Shown here: positions 8,193 to 16,505 of the stretch, piece by piece
Layout: each line of letters opens with the position of its first letter
How positions within the stretch are numbered: the first letter of the stretch is position 1
DNA from: Mesostigma viride
Lineage: Eukaryota > Streptophyta > Mesostigmatophyceae > Mesostigmatales > Mesostigmataceae
Length of the DNA: 28,032 nucleotides
Direction of reading: 5' to 3'
Assembly: GCA_009746045.1 (NCBI GenBank)
Contig: RPFO01002057.1
Coordinates: 1-28,032, forward strand
Translations under genes and position numbers: made by a program
Notes under the pieces: generated by a model
What the model was told of the DNA's origin: nothing
What the model saw: the letters and a program-made list of their open reading frames with translations, nothing else
Database searches by the model: none

Positions 8193-8894
8193 TTACTTTG
8201 AGGAAGGAACTCGGTAGATGTGCGATATCAGTAACGGAACACCCGCCGGCGATCCCACCAAAAAAGCGAATGCGAATTTTATCTTTCCTGGAATCTCTAT
8301 GACAGGGCTGTATGTGGATCGAATCTTGTCTACCGGCATCGATTCTGTCCAGCCCTTGAAATCAGATCCACCACACTTGACGTTTAAGGGGTTTATAGAC
8401 AAATGCGCGACAGGATAGGAATCGTCGTCAGTTTCGATCAACACATTGATCATACCCGCGGCATCTACCCAATATTGAGCTTTCTCACCGGTCGGAGACC
8501 CTGTATCCAAGTACCCTTTTATAGCGGCGGCATTGAATAACGCACTTATATCTTTCCGTGCTTTTTTGTAGCCAGACCCGGACTCATCCGATTCGTAACG
8601 CTTTATTTGATTCCCGACTAACAAAACGAGAAATGGATGAACGTCGTCAGGGCCTCCGTACTTTACACCGCCGCACTCCTCGTACACGGGCATCGGTTGC
8701 GTCTCGCCGGTAGGGGCGGTGGTGGCAGTGCTTTGGGCGGGAGGTTTGGGTTTTTTGTCCTTCCTCGACCCTTTGGTAAGCACGACAGCCGCTGTCACAC
8801 CACCGACCGCGATGAAAAACAAAATCGCGATGACTATTTTAATATAATGTTTACTCATAAAGCCATACTTGAACGAGTTGGCGATTTTACCCAT
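8193..8894 (-). CDS. N-terminally anchored membrane protein, paralogue of the 8945-9899 gene
   Basis: 233 residues. A short basic N-terminus is followed by a transmembrane segment at about 18-40 (IVIAILFFIAVGGVTAAVVL), a Lys/Pro/Thr linker, then a soluble domain of about 160 residues beginning MPVYEECGGVKYGG. This is the layout of a type II (N-in) membrane protein with a small outer domain. The neighbouring gene has the same plan: anchor, Pro-rich linker, then VPWKECDGTPYSS. The shared P-x2-EC-x-G-x2-Y element suggests an old tandem duplication. TATAAAAAG lies immediately upstream of the ATG. It belongs to the structural block and is probably a virion membrane protein (inference). No named family is recognised. 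Confidence 0.85.
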   Translation of the reverse strand: MGKIANSFKYGFMSKHYIKIVIAILFFIAVGGVTAAVVLTKGSRKDKKPKPPAQSTATTAPTGETQPMPVYEECGGVKYGGPDDVHPFLVLLVGNQIKRYESDESGSGYKKARKDISALFNAAAIKGYLDTGSPTGEKAQYWVDAAGMINVLIETDDDSYPVAHLSINPLNVKCGGSDFKGWTESMPVDKIRSTYSPVIEIPGKIKFAFAFLVGSPAGVPLLISHIYRVPSSK

Positions 8895-8895
8895 C

Positions 8896-8905
8896 TTTTT
8901 ATATT
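8896..8905 (-). promoter_or_regulatory. Short-spaced TATA promoter of the 8894 gene
   Basis: Read on the minus strand the site is AATATAAAAAG ending directly before the ATG, the clearest example of the short TATA-to-start arrangement used by many genes here. Confidence 0.55.
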
Positions 8906-8944
8906 AATGAAAGCGACATATATTTATTAACTCATGTCTCTCGC

Positions 8945-9899
8945 TCATTTCGTAACTTTCGCGGAACTGGTCTTGAAAATGTAGCATTTCAGCTGCTCGT
9001 CCTTCACGGCCTTCGAGGTCGTCACGAACGCGTAACGGAATTTTACGGTGATCACACCCGACGTCGTCTTCATCTCGGGGGAGATCTCGAAACTCGAGAT
9101 CGTCCCCTGCTTCTTCAACTCCTCCAAGTACCTCCTCGCGTCGTCGATGCATTTCAAGGATCCGAAGTTTGCCGTGTGTTTCGTCCACACCTTGACGGGC
9201 TCCTTTAGAGTCTTTGGAGCCAGGACCGTGATCGAGCCGTCCGACCCGTGCGCCACCGTCGCCTTCCCGTCGTAGTGGATCCCCCCCACCAGCATGCCGG
9301 CATATTTACCTCGGTCACATTTGTCATCCACGACCGCCATCGCGCATTGCAGCTGGAGCTTCCGCTGCTTGAACTCGTCCAACGTGACGTCTTCGCCAGC
9401 CGTCATGGCGAAACTCGATAGCACGGGTGTGGAGGAGTACGGCGTCCCGTCGCACTCCTTCCAAGGGACGACGGGAGGGAGCGGTTTCGCGGGCTTGGGG
9501 ACGGGAAGGACCGTCGCGGTCGTCGGTTTCGGAGCGGCCGCCTCCGCCGCCTGCGTGCCCGACGCAACCACCGGGGCCTGGACGGGCGCCAAGGGGGGAG
9601 GGGGGTCACCTCCGGCGCCGAAGGGGCGGGAGCGGGAGGGGCCGCGACGGGCTCCGTGGCCGAGGCGGGAGGCGAAGGGGGAGCGGCGAGCTGCACCGAG
9701 GACGGCGCGTCCGAAGAGGCGGGGGGGGCGCCGACGGGGGAGAGGTCGAGTCGATCTTCACCGCGGTCGCGCCGGACTCCGTGCTCGCCCCTCCCCCGTC
9801 GTTCTTTTTAGGCACGACCACGACGGGGACGACGATGGCGACGACGATGCTCGCTATCACGAAGAAGATAACGACAGGGATCCAGACTTTCTTATTCAT
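8945..9899 (-). CDS. N-terminally anchored membrane protein with Pro/Ala linker, reading frame broken twice
   Basis: The ATG at 9899 opens MNKKVWIPVVIFF, a strong transmembrane segment (about residues 5-30). A Pro/Ala/Ser-rich linker follows, then a soluble domain starting VPWKECDGTPYSS and ending at 8945 with KCYIFKTSSAKVTK. The three parts lie in three frames. The first change is at a run of eight G (9721-9728, plus strand) and the second at two runs of six G (9593-9598 and 9600-9605). Both are -1 shifts, as if one base were missing from each run. Pro/Ala composition continues smoothly through all three frames, which argues for an indel or assembly error rather than three genes. It is a paralogue in layout of the 8193-8894 gene. 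Whether the protein is made intact cannot be told from this sequence. Confidence 0.75.
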
Positions 9900-9902
9900 A
9901 TC

Positions 9903-10388
9903 TCACTCATCACTACTCGCACACATATTTTGGCCCGCGACCGCCGGCTCCGATTCCAACGCGTCCACGCGGTTCGTCAGCACCTCCACCTGGTCTCGCA
10001 GCGCGGCCACCGTCTCGCACAGGTCCCGCATCGCGGCCCTCACGAACGCCCATTCCAGATACCCGAGTCTCTTCTCGTCCTTCGCCAGGTTCGGCGACGC
10101 CTCGTTCTCGTCGATCGCCTCGTCCCAGTTCCACCTCCGCGCCAGGAAGTCGGACACGCACCGGGGCGTGATCAACACGTTGCGTCTCTCGACGTCCGGC
10201 ACGCGGAAGTTGGGCAGGTTGGGGTCGTCCACCGCGTCCCACACGGACGCCGACGGGTCCGAGTGGCGGTAGTCCACGCCTTCCCGACACGAGTTCTTCA
10301 GAAACCGCCACATGGCGCCCCCTTCCGCCAGCTGGCAGATCGACTCCCACTTCGCCAGGTTGATCGACTTCGCGAACGCGTCCGCCAT
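9903..10388 (-). CDS. Small protein with C-terminal coiled coil
   Basis: 161 residues from the ATG at 10388 (MADAFAKSINLAKW); an in-frame stop lies upstream, which fixes the start. The first two thirds are mixed and aromatic, with FLKNSCREGVDYRHSD and SDFLARRWNWDEA. Residues about 115-150 form a heptad-type helix (MRDLCETVAALRDQVEVL) suitable for dimer or trimer formation. The stop lies three bases from the start of the anchored membrane gene at 9899, so the two probably share a transcript or have closely packed promoters. A virion or scaffold role is possible. No family is recognised. Confidence 0.75.
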   Translation of the reverse strand: MADAFAKSINLAKWESICQLAEGGAMWRFLKNSCREGVDYRHSDPSASVWDAVDDPNLPNFRVPDVERRNVLITPRCVSDFLARRWNWDEAIDENEASPNLAKDEKRLGYLEWAFVRAAMRDLCETVAALRDQVEVLTNRVDALESEPAVAGQNMCASSDE

Positions 10389-10780
10389 CTTCCCTCGCCG
10401 CAATGCGAGTCGAGACGATTTTCCTCGACGGGGTAACGAGACGGGTCACTGGAGACGTTGGAAGAGTGGCTCGGCGCCACCCTCCACCGCCATCCTCCTA
10501 CCGATATGTTTGCGTAACTCATTCATGTTTACGTTTCTCTTCATATTATCGTGGGCTTCGCCGCGATAATAGTGCGTCAGATGTGCGGTGCTGTCTCGGA
10601 TGTTATCCGGCTTCCCGGCACGATAGCGCTCGTCAAACTTCTGTGTTTTTTGTCCTGTGACGCCACCCTCTTTTCTGTGTGCGTCGACGTCGAATTTTTG
10701 TCGACTATAAATGTCCTCCTTCTTGATCAGTCTGGCCAGCCTGACACTTTCTAGATCGACTTCCCTCTGTTTGCGATTGT
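10389..10780. other. 392-bp stretch without a convincing gene
   Basis: Less GC-rich than its surroundings. Several short frames exist on the plus strand; one at about 10579-10754 encodes a somewhat hydrophobic peptide, but its codon third positions do not match the genome. I see no strong repeat. A region near 10540-10570 (TTATCGTGGGCTTCGCCGCGATAA) forms a hairpin of seven base pairs that could act in transcript termination or promoter function. Confidence 0.5.
10546..10569. repeat. Imperfect hairpin in the intergenic region
   Basis: The arms TTATCG and CGATAA, extended by TGG and GCC pairs, bracket GCTTCG. It lies alone between the coiled-coil gene and the 3' end of the 952-residue gene. 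Function unknown; possible 3'-end signal. Confidence 0.35.
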
Positions 10781-13639
10781 CTACCGTCGCTTTGGTCGCC
10801 CTCGTCTCGGCCGGTTCGCAACGCCCACCGCGCTCCCCGCGGACGCGGAGACCGTGTCCCCGCCGGTGGACGCCATATCGCGTCCCTTCTCTTCGTTCTC
10901 GATCTTTTCCTTCTTACGCTTCCACTCGATCTCGTCCCTTTTGACCCTGGCTTTGGTGGCGCTCCTTTCATCCTCCTGCATCGCTTCTAGCTCGTTCCTG
11001 TGATACTGCTCGAAATACGCGTTTTTGCGCTCCAAAAGAGCGTCCAATATGCGCCGTTTTTCGTCTGTCGACATCCCCTTCATATGTTCGTCGAGCGTTT
11101 TCGCCGTTTCTCCGGGCGCCAATGACGAGTACATCTCCATCGCTTGTTCGAAGCGAGGATTCATTATCACCTCGTCGTCATCTTCGACATAATGGTCCAA
11201 GACAAAGTTGCCCGCAGGGCCGTCGGGGTACATGCGTCGGAAAATGCCGGGAACCGCGATATCGTCTCCGGTACTGTACACGTCGCCCAGGCTCAACGAC
11301 GTCTCGTCTATACGTTTCCAGTCTGTCGGTTTCATGGCTGACTTCGCGTACTCCGGACCCTTGAGTCTCTCTAGGTCCACGCTCCTCCCGGCCAGGTCTC
11401 GCTTTGCCGTTTCCGCCACCAGCTCGGCCGCTCTCAGTTTTTCCTTCGCTGCCTTTTCGGTGTCATCGAGTTCCTTGAAGAACGAGGGGTCGACTCTACC
11501 ATTCACAACGCGCCAGTTTTCGTAACGCTCGTTTCTCGCCGCTCTATCGGATTCGTACACGGGTTCCTCGTCAATCAAACCCGTGTCTCTCGGGTCTTCC
11601 TCCTCTCTTGTAGGGTCTTTTACATAGGGCGGTCTCGACCCCGCTCCGGGTCTGTGAAACACGACCGGAAGACTGTACGGATATTTCTGATGACTCTCTT
11701 CCGATTGGTCGTGTACCCTGAGGAGGCTATTGTACTGAAACGGTGGTAAACCCTCTGAATACGGCACGAGTGGCAAGTGTAGTTTTAGGCGCAACGCGTT
11801 TAGGTTTTTCCGCCTATCATTCTCGCGTTTCCACCGCCATTCCTGTTTCCATCTGTTCGCCATTTCGACCTCGGCGGCTTCTCTCTCCGCCATACGCCTA
11901 ACCTCGCGCTCGACTTCGGCCTGTCTTTCGGCACCCTTACGGTCTTGTTCTTCCGCGAATCCGCGCGCCAATCCGACATCTCTCTTCACATTCAACGCGT
12001 TCTGTCTCGTCTCGAGAGCCCCGTAGAATTTCGACGCCGCCTCTTTCGCGAAATTTTCCGTCATCCTCGGTCCTTCCTCGTCTTTCACGTAGGCGTCGAA
12101 CGCCCTCTTAAACTCCTTGTTCGCCAGCAAAGCGCCCTTTAACTCGTCTAAGCGAGGCTTGGAGGCCCAGACGGTGTCCCACACGCGCTTGCGGAGTTCG
12201 GGACCCAGCGCCTCCCACCCCGTCGCAGTACTCGGCCCGGCGCCGGTGCGCAAAAGCTCTCTCATCCGATCCACGGTCTCCTTGTCCTTCCGCTTACGCT
12301 CCTCTTCTGCCGCGTCCGCGTGCGAGGCCAGAACGCCCGCGTTGATCGCGCGTCTTTTCGCCGCGCGCGCGTCGACTCGTTTCTTCGCCTCGTCCCCAGT
12401 CACAAGGGACTCTAATAACGGGTCGTGGATGGCGAACGGTCGATTCTCGGGTCCGTACAGCTCCTTTATAACCTTCTGCGCTTGTTCGCTGAACGGCTGG
12501 TAAGTAGCTTTCAAGAGGTCTTGGGGCCGCCGGTGGCTCTCGCGAATGCGAGCGGGCAGAAACGCGCCCCCGCCCGCGTTCGACGATATCCCCGCGTCGA
12601 CACGGGTGTAATTCTCCCGTCTCGGCACGCTCTCGGACTCGGCGCGCGACTCGACGGACCTCTGCAAGGCGTTAAGCGCGGGGCGCAGAATCGTTGCTCG
12701 AACCGACGCGTTGTCCGCCAGCATCAGTTTCTTGATTCGCTCGCGTTTTTCCGCATCCGAGATACCGGGAGTTTCCATGATATCCTTGTACGACTTCTCG
12801 TTAGCAGCTATCAAGTCCTTCGTGAGCGGGACAAATTCCTTCCAAAAATCGGGGTCAAACCGCGTGGGTTTCATGACGATGGCGCTCCCATCCCTCGTGG
12901 GCACGATTGATTTGAGAGAACCCCCTTTCGGTTCTTTCGGTTTTGACGGAGGGGTTGGATCGGGACGTGGCGGGACTGCCACGGGATCGGCGGGAGGCAT
13001 CGTCCGGGTTTTCTCAATCCGATTGATCGGGGTAGGCTTCCAATTCATTCGCTTCTGCTTATCGCCCAACGATCGTATGATTTCGTCAACCCCGTCGATC
13101 GCGGCATTCAGCACTACGAAGGACGCTTGATTCAAAGGCATCGTATTGAACTTCTGCACCAACGCGTTTCTGGCGTTCGTCGAGTTCCTTAAAACTTTCG
13201 CCACGTCGACTCTGTTCACAGCGGCCTCGATATTCCCGAGGACCAGGTTCCTCCACATACTGTGTCCGTGCACGAGTTGCTCTACTTCGGGTAGAACCGC
13301 CTGTGACATCGCGGGTCGGGCGAACTCCTCGGGCCGCGGGGGCGCGCCTCTTGCGAACTCCGCGGGGGGCGCGGACGAAGGGCCCGCCCCGGCGGACGAA
13401 GACGTCGGCGCCATCCCGTGCTCGCCCGTGCGCGGGACCTTCGCCGCGCGCGATTCCTCGATCGCCCGTTCGTCCGCGGGTCTCTTCCCCTTGTCCACGA
13501 CCACCATATCGTCGCTCGCTCGCACGCGGTGACTCGTCGCGCTCTTATTGGTCGGTTTCGTCGCGCTTTTCGCTCTCGTAGCCTTCAGCGTTTTGGCCGG
13601 CGCGCTGGCCGGTCGCTTCTTCGCCGCCACCGCCACCAT
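10781..13639 (-). CDS. Large charged coiled-coil protein with basic H-x-V-R leader
   Basis: 952 residues, one of the two largest genes here, and not recognised. Residues 1-40 are a Lys/Ala/Thr-rich histone-tail-like leader ending in the shared signature (SHRVRASDD, His 37). Then come a disordered Pro/Ser/Ala region (about 55-110), mixed helical regions, and a long Arg/Glu/Lys-rich coiled-coil stretch (about 500-640, with AEREAAEVEMANRWKQEW). The C-terminal third has KGMSTDEKRRILDALLERK, and the protein ends in a basic GRPKRR tail resembling an AT-hook. Such composition suits an abundant core or DNA-organising virion protein, but that is inference. The ATG at 13639 follows AATTAAAAACC by about 45 bases. 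Divergent from the 13731 gene. Confidence 0.88.
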   Translation of the reverse strand: MVAVAAKKRPASAPAKTLKATRAKSATKPTNKSATSHRVRASDDMVVVDKGKRPADERAIEESRAAKVPRTGEHGMAPTSSSAGAGPSSAPPAEFARGAPPRPEEFARPAMSQAVLPEVEQLVHGHSMWRNLVLGNIEAAVNRVDVAKVLRNSTNARNALVQKFNTMPLNQASFVVLNAAIDGVDEIIRSLGDKQKRMNWKPTPINRIEKTRTMPPADPVAVPPRPDPTPPSKPKEPKGGSLKSIVPTRDGSAIVMKPTRFDPDFWKEFVPLTKDLIAANEKSYKDIMETPGISDAEKRERIKKLMLADNASVRATILRPALNALQRSVESRAESESVPRRENYTRVDAGISSNAGGGAFLPARIRESHRRPQDLLKATYQPFSEQAQKVIKELYGPENRPFAIHDPLLESLVTGDEAKKRVDARAAKRRAINAGVLASHADAAEEERKRKDKETVDRMRELLRTGAGPSTATGWEALGPELRKRVWDTVWASKPRLDELKGALLANKEFKRAFDAYVKDEEGPRMTENFAKEAASKFYGALETRQNALNVKRDVGLARGFAEEQDRKGAERQAEVEREVRRMAEREAAEVEMANRWKQEWRWKRENDRRKNLNALRLKLHLPLVPYSEGLPPFQYNSLLRVHDQSEESHQKYPYSLPVVFHRPGAGSRPPYVKDPTREEEDPRDTGLIDEEPVYESDRAARNERYENWRVVNGRVDPSFFKELDDTEKAAKEKLRAAELVAETAKRDLAGRSVDLERLKGPEYAKSAMKPTDWKRIDETSLSLGDVYSTGDDIAVPGIFRRMYPDGPAGNFVLDHYVEDDDEVIMNPRFEQAMEMYSSLAPGETAKTLDEHMKGMSTDEKRRILDALLERKNAYFEQYHRNELEAMQEDERSATKARVKRDEIEWKRKKEKIENEEKGRDMASTGGDTVSASAGSAVGVANRPRRGRPKRR

Positions 13640-13720
13640 ATCGGAGCGCGTCTTTGTACTTGTGCGAGGTTTTTAATTCTAAAGCCGGGTCGGCCGATGG
13701 AAAAAATATGTGCGCGTTCG

Positions 13721-13726
13721 TTATAG
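13721..13726 (+). promoter_or_regulatory. Short-spaced TATA promoter of the 13731 gene
   Basis: TTATAG with GCGG before the ATG, the same arrangement as upstream of 14740, 18423 and 26255. Confidence 0.45.
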
Positions 13727-13730
13727 GCGG

Positions 13731-14141
13731 ATGAAAAGGTGCTCGCGATTGACGATGGCGGGGAAGAAGTGCAAGAACCGCTGTCGCGGTTCCTCCTCCG
13801 CCTGTTTCGCCCACTCGGCGACGGCCAGGAGGAACAAAAAGAAGAGGCATGTGATGAGAGAAGTTTTTGAGACACAAACACAACAACCGCCGAGTCAGGG
13901 CGGGACACAAATGACGGGAGGTGATCTCAACGGACCGTTAGATGGGGCCGGGTACGTGGCGAGCATGAGCGCCGCGGGCGAACAAGAGCCGTTATGGGGT
14001 CCCTTCTCGGAGAATCGATGGGGACCGAGGTGGTGGAACGCGCCCCTCGAACAGCGCCCCACGCCGGAAGAGTACATCCGCGGGCAACAAGATTTCGACG
14101 CGATAGCCAGGGGATGGTACAGCAGACGCAGGAACACCTGA
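13731..14141 (+). CDS. Small protein with N-terminal Cys/His zinc motif and H-x-M-R signature
   Basis: 136 residues from the ATG at 13731. Residues 4-28 form C-x9-C-x3-C-x6-C-x2-H (CSRLTMAGKKC through ACFAH), one of four such motifs in the window. A basic stretch ends in KKRHVMREV (His 40), a variant of the shared leader signature. The remainder is Gln/Gly/Trp-rich and ends with EEYIRGQQDFDAIARG and an Arg-rich tail. TTATAG lies five bases before the ATG. Short Cys/His motifs of this kind are common in giant-virus proteins and usually bind zinc. The function is unknown; nucleic-acid binding is plausible. Confidence 0.8.
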   Translation: MKRCSRLTMAGKKCKNRCRGSSSACFAHSATARRNKKKRHVMREVFETQTQQPPSQGGTQMTGGDLNGPLDGAGYVASMSAAGEQEPLWGPFSENRWGPRWWNAPLEQRPTPEEYIRGQQDFDAIARGWYSRRRNT

Positions 14142-14230
14142 CCTTGATTCGGGTCTTTTATTATTTCGCCCGCCACAAGTTACATGCGTAAAAGCGAGCC
14201 CGCGGACCCCGTCCCCGTGCACGAGCGAGT

Positions 14231-14740
14231 CTAGTAATCGTACGAGCCGAACGGGGTCGTGAAAGTCTGGTGGTCCGGCGGGTAGAAGTGGTCGAAAACG
14301 ACCATCGCGTCCTCGATGGGCGGCCGGCGAGTGGCCGCGCGCGCGCGGCCGTCTTGGGCGCTCCAACGCACGTACTCGTCCACGAGCTCGACCACGCCGC
14401 GGTGTCTTCCGTCCAAGAGCGAAATGTCGCCCGCCATGAAACTCGCCTTCTCTTCGTCGTAACCGTCGCGCACGAGCGCCCGTTCGAGGGCTTTCTCTCT
14501 CTTCGCGACGTTTCGTTTCGCCACGCCCATCGTGTACTCCCGAGCGGCTCGCTGCTCTTCCGTCTCGTACTCGCTGCCATACACGTAACTCGGCGGGCGC
14601 GAATGGTACTCGGGGTCGGGCGGGAGCGGCTTCTGCACCAAATAGGCCGCCAGATCCGGGCTCGCCTCGCCCGCTCGCATCGCGTGACGCCTCGTCCGTC
14701 TCTTCGCGGCGGTCCTCTTGCCCCTCTTCGCGGCGGCCAT
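14231..14740 (-). CDS. Basic-leader protein of the TEEQR/RDGY family (paralogue 1)
   Basis: 169 residues. The leader MAAAKRGKRT... ends at RRHAMRAGEA (His 19). The body contains TEEQRAAREY (about residues 59-68), ALVRDGYDEEKA (about 85-96) and VDEYVRWSAQD (about 121-131), then RRPPIEDAM. The same order of motifs is found in the proteins at 22332-22943 and 22998-23561, so these are paralogues. No match to a named family comes to mind; the regular helical spacing suggests a compact all-alpha domain. TTATAAAGCG precedes the ATG. It is convergent with the 13731 gene. Confidence 0.85.
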   Translation of the reverse strand: MAAAKRGKRTAAKRRTRRHAMRAGEASPDLAAYLVQKPLPPDPEYHSRPPSYVYGSEYETEEQRAAREYTMGVAKRNVAKREKALERALVRDGYDEEKASFMAGDISLLDGRHRGVVELVDEYVRWSAQDGRARAATRRPPIEDAMVVFDHFYPPDHQTFTTPFGSYDY

Positions 14741-14743
14741 CGC

Positions 14744-14750
14744 TTTATAA
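14744..14750 (-). promoter_or_regulatory. Short-spaced TATA promoter of the 14740 gene
   Basis: TTATAAA on the minus strand, three bases before the ATG. Confidence 0.5.
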
Positions 14751-14869
14751 CGTACGCGCGATATAATTAGTTGGACGATTTTTCCATCCCTTTTCCACTA
14801 AACTCATAAATTTATTATTATGAATAAAATTACAATTACATTTACAAGGAGTTCGTCGTCAACCAAGGT

Positions 14870-15679
14870 CTAACACAGCCTCCTCTGCTTCTCCGGGCGA
14901 GAGCTCGGCTCCCCCATCACCTCGCGGATCGACTCCTCCATCATCTCGCGGTTCACCGGCACGTCCTCGTACCAGTTCACGTGACGCACCGTCCCGTTCA
15001 CGTTCTTCTCGTACGTCGGGATCGCCTTGCCCGGGAACCGCGCGCGCCACTTCGCCGCCATCACCTTCCCGATCTTCGCCAAATCGTCCGAGTTCACGCG
15101 GTACCCCATCTCCCTCGCCACCGTGCTGATCTCCAGCGTCTTGCGCGGCACGCCGCTCTCGTCGCGCATCTCCACATTCGTGTGCAGGATGTCGTTCACC
15201 TTATCCTGAAGAAATAGCCTGTCACGGTCGCTGATGCGCAGGATCCTATGCCTCTCCACCGCCTCCTGGAGAGCCGCCAGCTTATCCAACGCCTTCAGGC
15301 GGTAGTCCGCCTCGTGCAGACGCAGATCCATTTCCGTTTTCTTCCTCTCCGCCTCCAGCCTCTCCATCTCCGTGGCATCCCTCTTCAGTTGCAGAGTCAG
15401 CCCGGAACGCTCGGCAATCACCCTCAGCTCCGTCAGCTGGTCCATCTGTCCGGCGGGGACCGTGTTCAGCGTCACCGTCGTCGTCGTTCCGTTAGCCAAG
15501 TCGTGCATGTCCCTAGCAACGACGATCATCGTCGGGTCGCCCTCACTCAGTCGGGAAACCCACTCGTCTGCCTGAGCAGCGAACTCCTTGCTGATCCACG
15601 TAGCCAGCTTGCTCACCAGCTTCAAGTGGATCCATGTCCCCCTGTCCTCGTTGGGGCCGGTCATCACGCTGTCCACCAT
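14870..15679 (-). CDS. KilA-N-type DNA-binding protein, N-terminally short
   Basis: 269 residues. Residues about 12-45 (TWIHLKLVSKLATWISKEF followed by EWVSRL) match the C-terminal half of the KilA-N domain, whose usual form continues N-terminally for 40-60 more residues; here the frame starts too late for a full domain. The middle is a coiled coil (MERLEAERKKTEMDLRLHEA). The C-terminal 110 residues (LFLQDKVNDIL, EMGYRVNSDDLAKIGKVM, then NGTVRHVNWYEDV) resemble the C-terminal domains of other nucleocytovirus KilA-N proteins. Such proteins are thought to act in DNA binding or regulation. The start at 15679 lies 31 bases from a TATTATATA element. Other in-frame ATGs (for example 15664) are possible. 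No leader signature is present. Confidence 0.8.
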   Translation of the reverse strand: MVDSVMTGPNEDRGTWIHLKLVSKLATWISKEFAAQADEWVSRLSEGDPTMIVVARDMHDLANGTTTTVTLNTVPAGQMDQLTELRVIAERSGLTLQLKRDATEMERLEAERKKTEMDLRLHEADYRLKALDKLAALQEAVERHRILRISDRDRLFLQDKVNDILHTNVEMRDESGVPRKTLEISTVAREMGYRVNSDDLAKIGKVMAAKWRARFPGKAIPTYEKNVNGTVRHVNWYEDVPVNREMMEESIREVMGEPSSRPEKQRRLC

Positions 15680-15709
15680 CTTCGGTCTGCGCGAACACAC
15701 GTTTCAATG

Positions 15710-15718
15710 TATATAATA
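15710..15718 (-). promoter_or_regulatory. TATA element of the KilA-N gene
   Basis: TATTATATA on the minus strand, about 31 bases upstream of the ATG at 15679, giving a longer leader than the short-spaced TATA group. Confidence 0.45.
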
Positions 15719-15741
15719 GGACACGTGGCAATCAGATAGAC

Positions 15742-15886
15742 GTCTCCTGACTTTCCAGGACACCCCTCTAGGTCTCCTCGAAAGCGAGGACACCCCCTCT
15801 AGGTCTCCTCGAAAGCGAGGACACCCCCTCTAGGTCTCCTCGAAAGCGAGGACACCCCCTCTAGGTCTCCTCGAAAGCGAGGACAC
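15742..15886. repeat. 31-bp tandem hairpin repeat array
   Basis: Four near-identical 31-bp units start at 15768, 15799, 15830 and 15861, preceded by one degenerate partial unit. Each unit contains TCCTCG-AAAG-CGAGGA, a six-pair stem with a four-base loop. The copy at 15861 includes the last seven codons and stop of the 110-residue minus-strand gene, so the array looks like tandem duplication of that gene's 3' end. There are no spacers, so it is not a CRISPR array. Possible roles are 3'-end formation, a protein-binding array or slippage-driven neutral expansion. Confidence 0.9.
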
Positions 15887-16193
15887 ACCTGTTTACCGCG
15901 CCAATGCTTGTCGAGGGGGCTGCAGCGGCCGAATTCTTCTTGTAGTACCGAGTGATCATGTCGGGCGCATCCACGTTACCAAGCCTCAAGAAGTTGTCAA
16001 AACGCTTGGTGCCATTTGAGGCCGCTTTTGTGAGGTCTGGGCCGTGGACCATCTTGTCGGTCTTACGCACGCGGACCTCGGTGGTCGGATCGACATCAAA
16101 GTGCGCGCTCGGCTTTAGCGTGTAGATCCAGAATTTGTCCGTCTCCCGCTTGAACGAAAAGAGCACGTTCATCAAAGGAGCCTGGGCGGCCAT
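15861..16193 (-). CDS. Small protein of unknown function with long-leader promoter
   Basis: 110 residues (MAAQAPLMNVLFSFKRETDK to CVLAFEET). The start at 16193 is chosen because it has GCCATGG context and lies about 65 bases below TATAAGAG (16258-16266), matching the geometry of the divergent gene at 16506. The frame stays open upstream to an ATG at 16331, but that extension would run through the duplicated regulatory module. The protein is basic, with FWIYTLKPSAHFDVDP and KRFDNFLRLGNVDAPD. It lacks the shared leader and is not recognised. Its last codons lie in the first unit of the 31-bp hairpin array. Confidence 0.65.
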   Translation of the reverse strand: MAAQAPLMNVLFSFKRETDKFWIYTLKPSAHFDVDPTTEVRVRKTDKMVHGPDLTKAASNGTKRFDNFLRLGNVDAPDMITRYYKKNSAAAAPSTSIGAVNRCVLAFEET

Positions 16194-16505
16194 GGCTGAA
16201 ATTCGATCGTCGTCTCGAGGAGTGAGGAGAGAATGGCCTTTCTCCCCCCAGCGCGCCCTCTTATACTTGTCCAGAGTTAACTTAAGGAGGGTTTTCCCGC
16301 CTTTTTTCACAGGGCTTCCAGAAGGTTCCATTCCCTCCACGAAGGTTAACTTAACGAGGGTGGGATTTCCCGCCCAAATTTCCCCCCTTTTTTTCCCTCC
16401 CTTTTGCAGAGGGCCCCCGCCCAGAGGATAAAAGGCCTCTCACCACCTCAGGACCTCACTCACCTCAGCAACAACACTCTCCCAGCGAAAGCTTCCACCA
16501 TAGCC
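16194..16505. promoter_or_regulatory. Divergent promoter with a duplicated GTTAACTTAA / TTTCCCGCC module
   Basis: Between two divergent genes lie TATA boxes at 16258-16266 (minus) and 16427-16435 (plus, GATAAAAGG), each about 65-70 bases from its start codon. Between them a composite module occurs twice: GTTAACTTAA (16276 and 16345), then GAGGG, then TTTCCCGCC (16293 and 16366). TTTCCCGC is the consensus of eukaryotic E2F/DP S-phase factors. This arrangement differs from the short-spaced TATA promoters elsewhere in the window and looks more like a cellular promoter. Factor binding is inference. Confidence 0.6.

Noticed and set aside
15742-15886. CRISPR array
   Set aside because: Units are directly adjacent 31-bp repeats with no spacers and no cas genes.
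16362-16371. GGGATTTCCC, a perfect NF-kappa-B type site
   Set aside because: A ten-base match can occur by chance; it overlaps the better supported TTTCCCGCC element, and the host is unknown.
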